This document shows, piece by piece, positions 1 to 9,127 of a stretch of 64,000 bases of DNA. Location: positions 62,001 to 126,000 of the forward strand of contig CBDBOO010000044.1 of NCBI GenBank assembly GCA_965208385.1, read 5' to 3'. The notes beneath the pieces were generated by a model. The model searched no databases. It worked only from the letters and a program-made list of their open reading frames with translations, and was not told where the DNA came from. Position 1 is the first letter of the stretch; the number at the start of each line of letters is the position of its first letter. Source of the stretch: Endozoicomonas sp965208385. GTDB taxonomy: Bacteria > Pseudomonadota > Gammaproteobacteria > Pseudomonadales > Endozoicomonadaceae. The position numbers were made by a program, and so were the translations under genes.

Positions 1-1010
1 CTCTGCCCGGATGCGTGTACTAGCGCGGTGAGTTTTAATCCCAAAACCGGTAGCACACAAGGCATTAAATTAAGAATCAGTCCACCTAGAAGAGCGAGTC
101 CAATGAGATATAAGAGAGTACTTTCTTCCGGCAGTATTTCTATCTGCTCTTCTTGTGCTGGCAGTTGAATTTCTTTGCTGAAATCATTACTGATTATCGT
201 CACATTGACGGCGCGATTATTGAGATCAACATCACCCAGCCAGCTACTTGTGCTGAAAACAGCCTGGGCCATATTATTATTTATTCTGAGCTGACTAAGA
301 CTGATAACGACATTGTCCACACCGTCAACAAAAATATCGGGTTGCTTCCATGGAGAGCTGGCTTCAACAGAAACCGTAAGTGTTTTGTCGTTAGGGTTCC
401 AGAAGGCACTGATGTCTGAAATCTGACTGCCCGGATTCTGTACGGATACTGACTCCGGTACCAGAGACATGGCCCTGTCAATCATGAAGCCGGCGTTGCT
501 GTCTGGTGTGAGCTGATCAGGCGTAAATGACAGTGTGAAAGGATGGTCAGAAAGAATGCATATATCGGTGCAGGCTGGCAGACGGATGTTGCCAGTGAGC
601 ATGACCGGCCTGGAAATATCATTCACCGTTAATTCCAGGGGAATGACCGTATCACCTTTATAACCCAGCGTTTCGATGCCGAGTAATTCAAATCGCCTGG
701 GTTTTGGCCAGAACCACTGTACAGACGCAAGGTTTTCAGATCCGTCCCAGGTTATTTCAGGCGCAATACCGCCTTCGCCAGGAGAGCGCCAGTAGGTTTT
801 CCAGCCTTCGGATAATTGAATATCGAGGGCGGCATTAACAATTCGGGTTTCAGGACTGTATTCACCACTCAGAATGACTCGGACCTGAGCGTTGGGTTGC
901 TGTGGGCTGATTAGCCAGCCAGTATCCAGTGCCTGGGCTGAAAGCGGTAGAACCGATAAGAAAACGATCATCAGCCAAATACAGCGGGAAGAAAAATGTT
1001 GATAACTCAT
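1..1010 (-). CDS. DsbD/ScsB-like protein-disulfide reductase, 5' part only
   Basis: An open frame runs without a stop from an ATG at 1010 to the left edge (about 336 codons), so the gene is partial. The N-terminus is a signal peptide ending near LPLSAQA. A periplasmic domain of about 270 residues follows and contains a Cys-x3-Cys pair (PACTDICIL), as in the N-terminal sensor domain of ScsB/DsbD-type proteins. The first membrane segment then begins with LNLMPCVLPVL, the signature of the DsbD transmembrane electron-transfer domain. By family knowledge it would move electrons from cytoplasmic thioredoxin to periplasmic thiol partners. The remaining membrane helices and any C-terminal thioredoxin domain lie outside the window. 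The 273-bp gap to the divergent gene at 1284 should hold both promoters. ScsB-like fits better than classical DsbD because of the length of the N-terminal domain, but this is not certain. Confidence 0.85.
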   Translation of the reverse strand, partial: MSYQHFSSRCIWLMIVFLSVLPLSAQALDTGWLISPQQPNAQVRVILSGEYSPETRIVNAALDIQLSEGWKTYWRSPGEGGIAPEITWDGSENLASVQWFWPKPRRFELLGIETLGYKGDTVIPLELTVNDISRPVMLTGNIRLPACTDICILSDHPFTLSFTPDQLTPDSNAGFMIDRAMSLVPESVSVQNPGSQISDISAFWNPNDKTLTVSVEASSPWKQPDIFVDGVDNVVISLSQLRINNNMAQAVFSTSSWLGDVDLNNRAVNVTIISNDFSKEIQLPAQEEQIEILPEESTLLYLIGLALLGGLILNLMPCVLPVLGLKLTALVHASGQ

Positions 1011-1283
1011 GAATGTCCAATTATCCGATGTGGCAAAGGTTTATACGAAGGCTGTCCGTAGCTGGATTCAGGGTCTAAAGCCATATTTTTCGCTCAAGGT
1101 GAATACTGGGGATTTCAGAGGCCCTGATTGAGGAATAGACGATTTAATGACCAGCTTTCTGTTAAAAAAAGGATAACGACTGAATGTACAGTCTGACGTG
1201 AGCATAAACGGTTTTTATAAACTGAAGCAATAAGTCGAATGCTTTTATAAGCTTATAGAAATGGAAACAATCAGGATTTATCT

Positions 1284-2242
1284 GTGGACAGCCTTGGCCC
1301 CCAGGAACAGCAACCACTGGTCAGTGATACGAAAGCAGGGCCAAATGCTGATGATATTAAAAATAGACCTATTGGAACTGATGGCCAGAGAACCATAAAA
1401 AAAGAGGATGGTGAAGATTTACCCTCGGTGAAGACAGGTAAAAAAGAACATCCTGATAGAGATGTCAGTTTACGGAAAAGAAGTATCAGTCATTCAGAAG
1501 GCGAACCTTTGTTGCAACAGAATGGCGCAGCGGCCACAAAAACAGACAAGAACTATATTTCCACTCGTTCCCACCGATTGAACAAGGTGTTGATTCAGAT
1601 AAAAAAAGGATTGAAACGAATCAAGCCCGAGAAACTCATCAAAATCTATAAAGAACTGGCCCTCCTGCCTAAAACAAGAACCTATGGCGATCGCTATGAG
1701 GGTAAAGGTATTCCTGAGAGTGAAGTCAAATTATACAAAGATCCGAAAATTCTATTACTGAGGGGTATGACTGTGAATCCCTTTTATCACGCCTGTATGG
1801 TGTTTGGTGACCCTGCTTTGGACGAGGCTCGGTTTGTTCAAATCAACGACACCAATAATTATCCTGAATTTATGACACGAGAACAGTTTTTTAAGTACAT
1901 GGATAAGGAGGGTGGAAATATTGTGGGTGTTTGGGAACCCAAAGAAGATAGAAATAAGATGGCAGGCATTATAAAGAAAGATTCTCTTGTGAAACTGGCG
2001 GAGCAGGAGGCAAAAGTCCCTCAAAAGAAGAAAAAGTAGCACGAGAGACCCGAAAGCAACAACTTCAGGATGAAATGGTGTCTCAGTCAAAAAAGGAATG
2101 GAAATGGCAGGTGAAGAAACATAATTGTTTTACATTCTGTGTTGATGTGCTTGGAAAAGCAGGCTACAACGTGGATGAATTACAGGCAAAAGTTGATCTG
2201 CCAAGAGTTGTTGTGAACAAGGCAAAAAAGGCAGAAAAATAG
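1284..2242 (+). CDS. Predicted permuted papain-like (NlpC/P60 or LRAT-like) protein split by a -1 frameshift
   Basis: The first frame opens at GTG 1284 and stops at 2037-2039 (251 codons). A second open stretch in the -1 frame continues directly from 2036 to a stop at 2240-2242. The junction is an A-rich run, G AAA AAG followed by TAG. The first part has a polar, probably disordered N-terminus of about 90 residues, a Lys-rich middle, and a motif FYHACMVFGD. The -1 part contains HNCFTFCVDVLGKAGY. A His early and an Asn-Cys-x2-Phe late is the order of catalytic residues in circularly permuted NlpC/P60 and LRAT-like papain folds, so the two parts probably form one protein. The frameshift may be a one-base loss in the A run, programmed slippage, or a sequencing error. 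The fold assignment is inference from motifs; the substrate is unknown. A host-directed effector role is possible but unproven. Confidence 0.45.
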
Positions 2243-2320
2243 CCGGAAACGTTTTGAACCCGATTTTGAAAGCAGTTTTTGATCCGATTTTATCTTCGAT
2301 CCCATAAGTCATTATTAGTG

Positions 2321-2345
2321 AAAAGGCATTATGCCTTTTCCTTTC
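2321..2345 (+). terminator. Rho-independent terminator after the papain-like gene
   Basis: AAAAGGCA at 2321-2328 pairs with TGCCTTTT at 2332-2339 around a 3-base loop, followed by a pyrimidine-rich CCTTTC tract. It lies 79 bp after the -1 frame stop. Confidence 0.5.
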
Positions 2346-2426
2346 GACAATAGCAGAATATTCACGGTAAAAACGGTCAGCCACCTGCCGATAATGAACC
2401 TGTTCAAATCAATAGGAATTGATGAG

Positions 2427-2669
2427 ATGAAAACAGCTTCGATATTGTTCAGTGGGTTAATACTGGCTGGGAGTGCCAGTGCAATTCAGGAAAAAATCAC
2501 AGAAAAAGAGTTGGATAAAATAGTATGTTATTCCATGGGCACGATGGCCACAGGATTATTGCCAGACTTTATGCCTGTTTTCTATATAACCAGTGTCCGG
2601 GATTATGCGGCCTGTAAAAAAAAGGCAGATAAAGAAGGCGCTAAACTCATCATTGATCCAAATGCATAA
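2427..2669 (+). CDS. Small secreted protein of unknown function
   Basis: I do not recognise this 80-residue protein. The frame is open further upstream, but the ATG at 2427 is preferred. It has an AGGAA ribosome-binding site about 9 bp upstream and starts a clean signal peptide (MKTASILFSGLILAGSASA) with a probable cleavage after ASA. The mature part of about 61 residues is mixed polar and hydrophobic with two cysteines (VCYSMG and YAACKKK), which could form a disulfide in the periplasm. It is followed by a tandem repeat and a terminator. The DsbD/ScsB-like gene nearby is suggestive but not evidence of a partnership. Confidence 0.6.
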   Translation: MKTASILFSGLILAGSASAIQEKITEKELDKIVCYSMGTMATGLLPDFMPVFYITSVRDYAACKKKADKEGAKLIIDPNA

Positions 2670-2671
2670 AG

Positions 2672-2741
2672 CTATAGACCTTAAAAAACTCTAGACCTTA
2701 AAAAACTCTAGACCTTAAAAAAACTCTAGAGCTTAAATAAA
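2672..2741 (+). repeat. Tandem repeat, four units of 17-18 bp
   Basis: Four near-identical units based on CTCTAGACCTTAAAAAA begin at 2672, 2689, 2706 and 2724. The first has CTATAG and the last has GAGCTTAAATAAA. The array sits between the small secreted gene and the following terminator. Confidence 0.9.
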
Positions 2742-2775
2742 GGGCACCGGCTAAAATCGGATGCCTTTTATTTTA
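2737..2775. terminator. Probable bidirectional terminator between convergent genes
   Basis: An AAAG-GCA-CCG arm pairs with CGG-TGC-CTTT, with one bulged base on each side and an AT-rich loop, then TTTTATTTT on the + side. It separates the small secreted gene (+) from the DUF1302 gene (-), both of which end here. Confidence 0.5.
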
Positions 2776-2800
2776 TTCCAATGACGCTACAAGACTATTA

Positions 2801-4786
2801 TCAGAAACTGTAGTTTACCGAGCCAGTCAGTGTGCCATTGCTCATATCATCAGAATCACCGCCCCAGGCCAACTTGGCACCAAAGTCTTTGTATTCTGCG
2901 CTAACACCGAGGTCAATTTTCTTTGTATCTTCTTCAAATCGACCTGTCAGGGTAGAATTACCTGAAACATCATGGGTCCAGCGGAAAGTAGACTTGATGG
3001 TCAGACCGGGTGTTGCTACATCTTCCCAGTTCGCACCCAGAAGAAGGTTGTAACCCCAGCTGAATTTATCCAGACGTTCATCCGCTTCCTTTTCAGGATC
3101 GTCGCCAAACCATGCAGGTGCTCCCTTGGCTGTGTAACGATCATAGTTCTCGAGATCATTCACCTGCTGGAACGCTGCTTCACTCACCATATACATCAGA
3201 TCTGTGCCCAATACCGCCCCAAAAGGCTGAATAACGGAAAGAGAACCATCGATCATCGGAACCCGTTCATAGTTCTGATACCAGTCACCCAGAGTGTAGG
3301 AACGTCCGGCAACGGCCAGAGAGAGATCAGGAATTTGCCCAGTGGTCAGAGCCGAACCGGTTCCGGCCAGCATCATGGACAGGATATCGTCCGGATGATC
3401 GATATAAATCGGGGCGTTTTCCTTGTAGGTCAGTTCTCCGGCAATCTGGGTATATCCAAATACCTTGGTATGGAAACTTGCTCCCCAAAGCTTGATGTCT
3501 TCCGGATAGGCTGTTCGGGCAGTGGTTCCCTGATTGAGGAGATATAATCCACCCAGTAGGCCACCGGCTCCCTGAGCCTGAGCCATGGCGACATCTGCAG
3601 GAACACCGGCGGCGGTCAGCTGGGCAAAGGTTGATTGAGTCATGATCTGGAAGGCTGTACCGGCACCGCCAAGAGTCGCCGGGTCGTTGGCAATGTTGGC
3701 TTCAACATACTGAATACTGGAATGATAGTTTGAGTAATAAACGGCAAACTCAGTATCCTTCAGGAATTCAGGTTCATAGGTCAGGCGAAGGCCCCATTGG
3801 CCGGTATCACTGGCATTGGTTGTACCGGACACGTCTGCAACACTGATAAAACCTGTTTCGTAGTCATATCCGTCGAGACCGCTGGCAGCAAGGGCGCCAT
3901 TAATCTGTCCCAGAAGCCCTTTAAATGTTGGTACATCCATGCCTGCCAGATTGGCAAAGGTGTTGAGTGATTTATAACCATAGTCCGATCCTGGTACGAA
4001 GAGATCTGTACCTGAGTCAAAAGTACCATGGCCTCCAGAAATGCTCTCTTTTGAATCGTATTGAGCGTAAGCCGAGGCTTTCAGCTGATCATTAAAGGCC
4101 AGATCAATCTGAACCATTCCCTGGGGGAGCAGCAGATCACCATCAGAGCCTGGCAGGCTGTTCAGTGCCAGATCATATGCGTTCAGGTTTTTCAGGCCTC
4201 CGCCGTAGAACAGTGTCTCACCCCAACCGATTGTTTGGTCTCCCAGTCTTATATCCAGCTGACCACTCTCGCCAAACTTCCAGTTAGCAAACGCATAGGC
4301 ACTTTGCAGTTTGACACCATTGCCCTGATTTCTTTTGACTTCACTGGTTAAACCAGAATAGGTTCCTGTCTGGTCTGCCAGACCATTAGCCATATCGGTG
4401 GCGTTGGCATCGGCCCAGTCATTGTCGTCATCCATCAGAATGCGATCATGATAGGCGGTAGCCCTGGCAAAAAAACCGACACCATTTTTTTCTAGTTTAA
4501 ATTCCGAGGTCAACTTCAGGGTCTGGCTGACAAATCCCTGGTCAAAGGAACGGTCACCGTCATTTTCATTCTCCTCTCCGTCAAATTCTCCATCACCATC
4601 AACGGGCGTTGAGTATTCTTCGAGGTTATAACGTGCACCGAGGCTGATCGTGGTGTTTAACGTTCCTTTGGCTTCACCTACTTCGAATTCGGCAGCTTGA
4701 GTGACAGGCGTAACGAGAAGAGCTCCGGATAAAAGGAATCCGGCAGCTGCAGGTGCAAGCTGCAGTCTGTTGATAGCATACAACAT
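2801..4786 (-). CDS. DUF1302 family outer-membrane protein
   Basis: This 661-residue protein starts with a signal peptide ending near TPVTQAAE. It continues with the glycine-, aspartate- and aromatic-rich strand pattern of a beta-barrel and ends in VNYSF, a typical C-terminal outer-membrane signature. The N-terminal FEVGEAKGTLNTTISLGARY segment matches the start of DUF1302 family proteins, which are predicted barrel or porin-like proteins of Pseudomonas and relatives. It is the last gene of a tight three-gene operon: its ATG is 2 bp after the stop of the cytochrome gene, with an AAGGA site about 12 bp upstream. An acidic low-complexity stretch (DGDGEFDGEENENDGD) lies near residue 65. A role in moving or housing a hydrophobic substrate fits the family, but none is proven. 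Confidence 0.8.
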   Translation of the reverse strand: MLYAINRLQLAPAAAGFLLSGALLVTPVTQAAEFEVGEAKGTLNTTISLGARYNLEEYSTPVDGDGEFDGEENENDGDRSFDQGFVSQTLKLTSEFKLEKNGVGFFARATAYHDRILMDDDNDWADANATDMANGLADQTGTYSGLTSEVKRNQGNGVKLQSAYAFANWKFGESGQLDIRLGDQTIGWGETLFYGGGLKNLNAYDLALNSLPGSDGDLLLPQGMVQIDLAFNDQLKASAYAQYDSKESISGGHGTFDSGTDLFVPGSDYGYKSLNTFANLAGMDVPTFKGLLGQINGALAASGLDGYDYETGFISVADVSGTTNASDTGQWGLRLTYEPEFLKDTEFAVYYSNYHSSIQYVEANIANDPATLGGAGTAFQIMTQSTFAQLTAAGVPADVAMAQAQGAGGLLGGLYLLNQGTTARTAYPEDIKLWGASFHTKVFGYTQIAGELTYKENAPIYIDHPDDILSMMLAGTGSALTTGQIPDLSLAVAGRSYTLGDWYQNYERVPMIDGSLSVIQPFGAVLGTDLMYMVSEAAFQQVNDLENYDRYTAKGAPAWFGDDPEKEADERLDKFSWGYNLLLGANWEDVATPGLTIKSTFRWTHDVSGNSTLTGRFEEDTKKIDLGVSAEYKDFGAKLAWGGDSDDMSNGTLTGSVNYSF

Positions 4787-4788
4787 TA

Positions 4789-5997
4789 TTATTTTAATCC
4801 TTGCCTATTGTTATTATTTGTATATTTATTTTGTGTGCTGGCGCTGTAAGTTTTACAAAAAATTGAATTTTTATGCAAGCTGTTTATCCATTGTCGTATT
4901 AAGTTAATTCCATTTTTATGCGGGAGTGCCCGACCTGACTCCGGCATCATCTCTCCGGGATCGGTGCTTTCCATGCGATAAGACAAAATAGATTTAGCGG
5001 CATCACCGGGGAAAATAGCAACACTACGATTTCCAGCGCCCTTGCCTGCAGCTACCGGCCTTTTACAGAACCCCAGACTCACTCCATGCGGCGTCTCCAT
5101 TGTTAAAAACAACCCGCTGGTTCGGGCTGCGCCTTCAGGATTATGACAGTGGCTGCAGTTGGCATCCAGATAGCTTTTTGCCCTGTGTTCCAGTGATTCA
5201 TTCGCCCTTGCTTCTGGCCATAATGCGTTTCTGGGCTCATTTTCTGGATCGTCTATTCCAGAGAGGCGTCCCGTTCTCGTCCAGTAAGTAAGCTGGTTTT
5301 CAGTGCCTGACTCATAGGCATAAGAGCGGTTAAGATGCCGGATTTTAGGACCAAGAGGCTTTACTGTACGGCGATTGTCGTCCTCAGCATGGCAACCGGC
5401 ACATTGGTTGGCATCCGGCACAACATAGATAAACGGTTGTTTGGGCTTACCTTCTGTTATGAGTTTCAGGCGGGCACTGTCCCCGGCCCATTCAATAGTT
5501 GCCTCTGTCTGCTCCGGATTCCATACATAGGGAAGGGCTGTCCAGCCAGATTCCTGATGCAGCAATACCCTGGTTTCAATCAGCCGCACATCCCTGAGCG
5601 GCAACCCATCAACTGAATGGAAGAGAGAGCTCTCTCCTTCGGCCGGCTTGACTTCGTCAGAAAAATCTCCTGAAACCGGATAATAAAAGGTCTTGGTGAT
5701 AATGGTTCCCAGTGGATAGACGATCTCTCCATCAACGACACTGGCCTGTTTACCCTCTGGCATCCAAAGGGTACGCAATTTACTGGCGTAGTCTGTGAAC
5801 AAGGGCGTATTCAGGTCGTAAGGAATAACGCCTTCATTGAGCTGCAGGGTTTGTGAACGGATTGTATGAATACCCCAGTCACTGAGTTTTTCCGGATAGT
5901 TATCACCGGAAATCATTACCAGCGGCGATTTTTCACTGCAACCCAGCAGTACCAGGGAAAACAGCCAAACTACAGTTACCCTGAAAGCGGAGGTCAT
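4789..5997 (-). CDS. SO2930-family di-heme cytochrome c lipoprotein
   Basis: The frame opens at 6063, but the ATG at 5997 is chosen because it begins a lipoprotein signal with lipobox LLGC and lies 2 bp after the stop of the upstream gene. Two heme-binding motifs are present, CAGCH (near residue 200) and CSHCH (near residue 280), each followed by sequence typical of c-type cytochromes. The family (SO2930 / HNE_0200) is known to sit beside a parallel beta-helix lipoprotein, exactly as here. It would be a membrane-anchored periplasmic electron carrier; the redox partner is unknown. The last 30 or so residues (low-complexity, with a run of Asn) look like readthrough into the spacer before the DUF1302 gene. 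A shortened true C-terminus or a late frameshift is therefore possible. Confidence 0.82.
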   Translation of the reverse strand: MTSAFRVTVVWLFSLVLLGCSEKSPLVMISGDNYPEKLSDWGIHTIRSQTLQLNEGVIPYDLNTPLFTDYASKLRTLWMPEGKQASVVDGEIVYPLGTIITKTFYYPVSGDFSDEVKPAEGESSLFHSVDGLPLRDVRLIETRVLLHQESGWTALPYVWNPEQTEATIEWAGDSARLKLITEGKPKQPFIYVVPDANQCAGCHAEDDNRRTVKPLGPKIRHLNRSYAYESGTENQLTYWTRTGRLSGIDDPENEPRNALWPEARANESLEHRAKSYLDANCSHCHNPEGAARTSGLFLTMETPHGVSLGFCKRPVAAGKGAGNRSVAIFPGDAAKSILSYRMESTDPGEMMPESGRALPHKNGINLIRQWINSLHKNSIFCKTYSASTQNKYTNNNNRQGLK

Positions 5998-5999
5998 GA

Positions 6000-7244
6000 T
6001 TAACCTTCCTTCGTAGGTAATTGCATAGGTAATTGAATAGCAGCCAGTTTGGGAATAGTGCAAAGGTGCTGGCTCATATCTATGGAGATATTGCTGTAGC
6101 CGTTAGCTGCATCGACATTCAGTACTTCAGAGTCGCCGTTATCGACACAGAGTGCCGGTTGCAGGTTCAGCTCTTTGGCATTTGGGTTGACGAAACCATC
6201 CCAGAGAATATCCGGCAGGCTGCCAGTAAATCCGAATTCAGCAATTTTCAGTGCTTTCAGTTCCAGCCTGTCAGGGCTATCGCCACCTCCCTTAAACTGA
6301 TTGTTATAGACATAAATACCTTCCGGATATGGATCAAAATTTTCTGTCTGTTGGTAGTTTTCTTCATACCCTGCCGCAAAATAGCTGCTGACTATCAGAT
6401 TGGCAGTTTTGTTATTGCTGATCAGGTTATCAAAAATTTCCACATTATCGTTGGAGTTGATCAAAATACCTGATCCTGCCGGTATAGCTGCTACTGCCGT
6501 ACCCTTGGTACCGAAATTATCATAATTATTTTCAAATACCTTGTTGTTATACACTCGGGTGGAATGACCGGGCTGACTCAGCTGGGGCATGTTGAATATC
6601 AACATGCCACCGGTATTGTTGGTGGCTGTATTACCGTAAACATCGGCTCCTATGGTGTTCTCTATTTCTATACCGGCAACATTATATTCGGCCCGGTTAT
6701 TACGAACGACAACGTTACGGGATTGTCCCACATAGATACCCGCATCCGAGGCACCGATAGAGACCGAATCTTCAATGAGTGTATTCTCGGTTTGGACAGG
6801 ATAAAGGCCATAAGCACCATTTTTTGTGTCCGGCCCGTTGGTCCATTCAACCCTGACACGCCGAATAATAATATTCCTGCCCTGATTGACCTTTATGGCA
6901 TCACCAATGGTGTCTTCAATAGCCAGGTCTTCGACAATAAAATCACTGGCATTTACCAGTAAACCTTCTGCGCCTGCGACCTGGTTCCTGAAACTCAATA
7001 TGGTTTTATCCATGCCAGCACCGCGAATGGTGACGCCATCCACATTCAGGGTCAGGCTCCGGTCTATCTCAAATGTACCTGCTGGAATGTCGACGATGTC
7101 GCCAGTTTTGGCTTTGATCAGTTTTACTTGAAGTTCTTTCTGGAATTTTTTGCTGGAATCACTGATCTGGACTGGTTCTTCCTGCCCACATCCGGACAGA
7201 AAAAATGAGATGGCAATAACTGCCATCATATTATGGATTCTCAC
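6000..7244 (-). CDS. Parallel beta-helix repeat lipoprotein
   Basis: This 414-residue protein begins with a lipoprotein signal (FFLSGC lipobox near residue 19). Most of the remainder is right-handed parallel beta-helix repeats: repeated short strands with N-x-I/V and G-I-x-I/V patterns such as DAGIYVGQSRNVVVRNNRA and NVAGIEIENTIGADVYGN. This matches the beta-helix family found next to SO2930-type cytochromes. It is the first gene of a three-gene operon (2-bp spacings downstream) and is preceded by a 139-bp promoter region below the AraC regulator gene. It may bind or cleave a polysaccharide-like or other repetitive ligand, but catalytic residues cannot be assigned by eye. The last codons contain a small internal direct repeat (GTAGGTAATTG-like). 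Confidence 0.8.
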   Translation of the reverse strand: MRIHNMMAVIAISFFLSGCGQEEPVQISDSSKKFQKELQVKLIKAKTGDIVDIPAGTFEIDRSLTLNVDGVTIRGAGMDKTILSFRNQVAGAEGLLVNASDFIVEDLAIEDTIGDAIKVNQGRNIIIRRVRVEWTNGPDTKNGAYGLYPVQTENTLIEDSVSIGASDAGIYVGQSRNVVVRNNRAEYNVAGIEIENTIGADVYGNTATNNTGGMLIFNMPQLSQPGHSTRVYNNKVFENNYDNFGTKGTAVAAIPAGSGILINSNDNVEIFDNLISNNKTANLIVSSYFAAGYEENYQQTENFDPYPEGIYVYNNQFKGGGDSPDRLELKALKIAEFGFTGSLPDILWDGFVNPNAKELNLQPALCVDNGDSEVLNVDAANGYSNISIDMSQHLCTIPKLAAIQLPMQLPTKEG

Positions 7245-7383
7245 TGGGTTGTCCTTATTGTTATTATTTTCTTTGTCAGGTTAACCCGGAAGCAAAGGCA
7301 TGATCTTGTCGGAAAAGAAAAAATATAAGCTATTTTAAAATCAGTCAGGATTTTCGGATTCAGTCAGCGGAGCATTCAAGTTT

Positions 7384-8463
7384 TTATGAACTTGAAGTAC
7401 GCATTGTCTTTTTTCGATACAGACTGGGCGTCATACTGATTCTCTCTTTAAATGCGCGATTAAAAGCACTGAGCGAACGAAAACCCGTATCCAGAGCAAT
7501 GGTGAGAACGGCGATATCTTTTTCTTCAAGGGATGACAATCGCCTGCAGGCTTCAGTAATACGGTAGCCATTCAGAAAATCGTTAAAATTCCGGTAGCCC
7601 ATAGTCTGGTTTATGAGCTGACGTAATCGATATTCCTGCATTCCCATGGTTTCAGCCAGCTGACGAATGGTTATTCCTTCCTGCTTATACAGTTTATCTT
7701 CCGTCATTAAAGATTGAAGTTTTTTGATCTGGATTTTATCCGTTCCCATCAGATCAGAAAGCGGCTCTGACAATGCCTGTTCACAGGTATTGTCAGGTTC
7801 TTTTTCCAAAGCAAAGAGCAAGCCGGAACGAAAGGCCAGTAGCCGGGTATAAAATATGAATGTGAACAGGGCTAACAGTAAAGGTTCGGCAAGCACAAAG
7901 ATGAGTGGGCCTCCATCAAAAAACTGTTCCATGGTTACTACCAGGGCAATATAAAAACCAACACTGCCTAATAGCCAGACTCTGAGCTCTCTTCGTGAGC
8001 TGACAAGGTCATCCCTCATACTTCGGGTTACAGTGATCAGAGCATGGGCAATCAAAAGTAATTCGAGCCATTGCGGTATTTTGAACATCAGCAGAGTTAA
8101 AAGCTGTGTCTGCCCTTCAAGGTTCATTCCAGAGCTTAAATACCCAATGGAGGGAACCAGAACAACAATCAACGGAATGGCCATGGTTTTAGGCGTTAAG
8201 CGGAAGTCATCATCAAAGGACAGGTTACAGACCAGCCAGAACATGGCTGGAATCATATTGCGAAGTGAGAAAAAAAACCAGTTCAGGAGAAAACTGTCCG
8301 CATAGGTTTGAACAAAGGGTAATAGCAGGTGGCCGAGCAAACTGACCTGAAGTATGGCAAAGCTCACGGCTCTGCGATCCCGGTTGGATACGAGTACTTG
8401 AAATAAGGTCATCAACACCAGGGAAAGAGTGAAGAAGGTGGCTGCAACCTGATAGAGAGGCAT
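7384..8463 (-). CDS. AraC-family regulator with N-terminal membrane sensor domain
   Basis: The C-terminal 100 or so residues form an AraC-type double helix-turn-helix: TIRQLAETMGMQEYRLRQLI, then a second helix-turn-helix ending FRSLSAFNRAFKE. The N-terminal 230 residues are hydrophobic with about six to seven predicted membrane helices, so this is a membrane-bound regulator rather than a soluble sugar-type AraC. The start at 8463 is preferred because AAGG lies 6 bp upstream; TTG at 8484 or ATG at 8469 are possible. It lies directly upstream of, and in the same direction as, the beta-helix / cytochrome / DUF1302 operon. It therefore probably controls that operon in response to a membrane or periplasmic signal. 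That link is inference from position. Confidence 0.85.
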   Translation of the reverse strand: MPLYQVAATFFTLSLVLMTLFQVLVSNRDRRAVSFAILQVSLLGHLLLPFVQTYADSFLLNWFFFSLRNMIPAMFWLVCNLSFDDDFRLTPKTMAIPLIVVLVPSIGYLSSGMNLEGQTQLLTLLMFKIPQWLELLLIAHALITVTRSMRDDLVSSRRELRVWLLGSVGFYIALVVTMEQFFDGGPLIFVLAEPLLLALFTFIFYTRLLAFRSGLLFALEKEPDNTCEQALSEPLSDLMGTDKIQIKKLQSLMTEDKLYKQEGITIRQLAETMGMQEYRLRQLINQTMGYRNFNDFLNGYRITEACRRLSSLEEKDIAVLTIALDTGFRSLSAFNRAFKERISMTPSLYRKKTMRTSSS

Positions 8464-8533
8464 TATCATCCTTGTACTGATCAAACCTTTGACAGGACTA
8501 TTCTGCCCTGTCTTATTCCATTGTGTAAATCAT

Positions 8534-9097
8534 TCAATCCAGAGAAATACGCTGGAGTGATTTTTCTCTGACAGCATCAGAGTGTTTATTATCGGTGATT
8601 GAGCTCAGAATCTTCCGGACAGTATTTAAACAGGCGTCCTCTGTCCATTGTTTGGTGCTCTGGGGCACGAGAAAAATGGACATATCCCTGATCGATAAAT
8701 TTTCATAAAAATTGTCATCATTCTGGCCGCTGAAAATAACCAGACTGCTCACCGAATGTTCTTTGAATTTTCTTATGGTTTCTTGCTCAATTTTTGAATT
8801 ATTCTCTGTACAGCCGAGCAGTAACTGCCTGCCTCCCTCTCGCAGGTGTTTTTCAAGAGTGTGGCAGAACAGGGCCATATCGATGTTATTCAGTGCTGGA
8901 AGAATCAGTCCGGTTATTTTCTGTCGAGAGGGTTCGGTATGGTTATCTTTGGAGGTGTATTGATATTTTTCCACCAGTGCCATCACCTTTTCACGAGTGG
9001 CTTGACTGATTCCATAGCGATCGGCTCTGCCATTAACGATGATGCTGGCAGTGGCTTTTGAGACTCCGGCCAGTCTGGCCAGTTCTTCCAGTTTCAT
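8534..9097 (-). CDS. Shortened LacI/GalR-family regulator, Cra (FruR)-like
   Basis: The first 60 residues form a LacI-type helix-turn-helix with a hinge (MKLEELARLAGVSKATASII), very close in pattern to the N-terminus of Cra/FruR. A periplasmic-binding-protein-like effector domain begins with KITGLILPALNNIDMALFCHTLE and matches Cra to about residue 160. The protein then ends after only 187 residues, whereas the family usually has 330-340. The last 40 residues could be a remnant of the normal C-terminus, which would mean an internal deletion, or unrelated sequence. No continuation was seen downstream in another frame. DNA binding may be kept while sugar-phosphate sensing is lost or altered. The start at ATG 9097 was chosen by family alignment over GTG 9109. 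Confidence 0.7.
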   Translation of the reverse strand: MKLEELARLAGVSKATASIIVNGRADRYGISQATREKVMALVEKYQYTSKDNHTEPSRQKITGLILPALNNIDMALFCHTLEKHLREGGRQLLLGCTENNSKIEQETIRKFKEHSVSSLVIFSGQNDDNFYENLSIRDMSIFLVPQSTKQWTEDACLNTVRKILSSITDNKHSDAVREKSLQRISLD

Positions 9098-9127
9098 GAG
9101 GTGACTCACAGGGGTGTCAATGTACGA

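Noticed and set aside
153..481. Small frames on both strands at the left edge
   Set aside because: They are out-of-frame shadows of the truncated DsbD/ScsB-like gene, which has no stop in the window.
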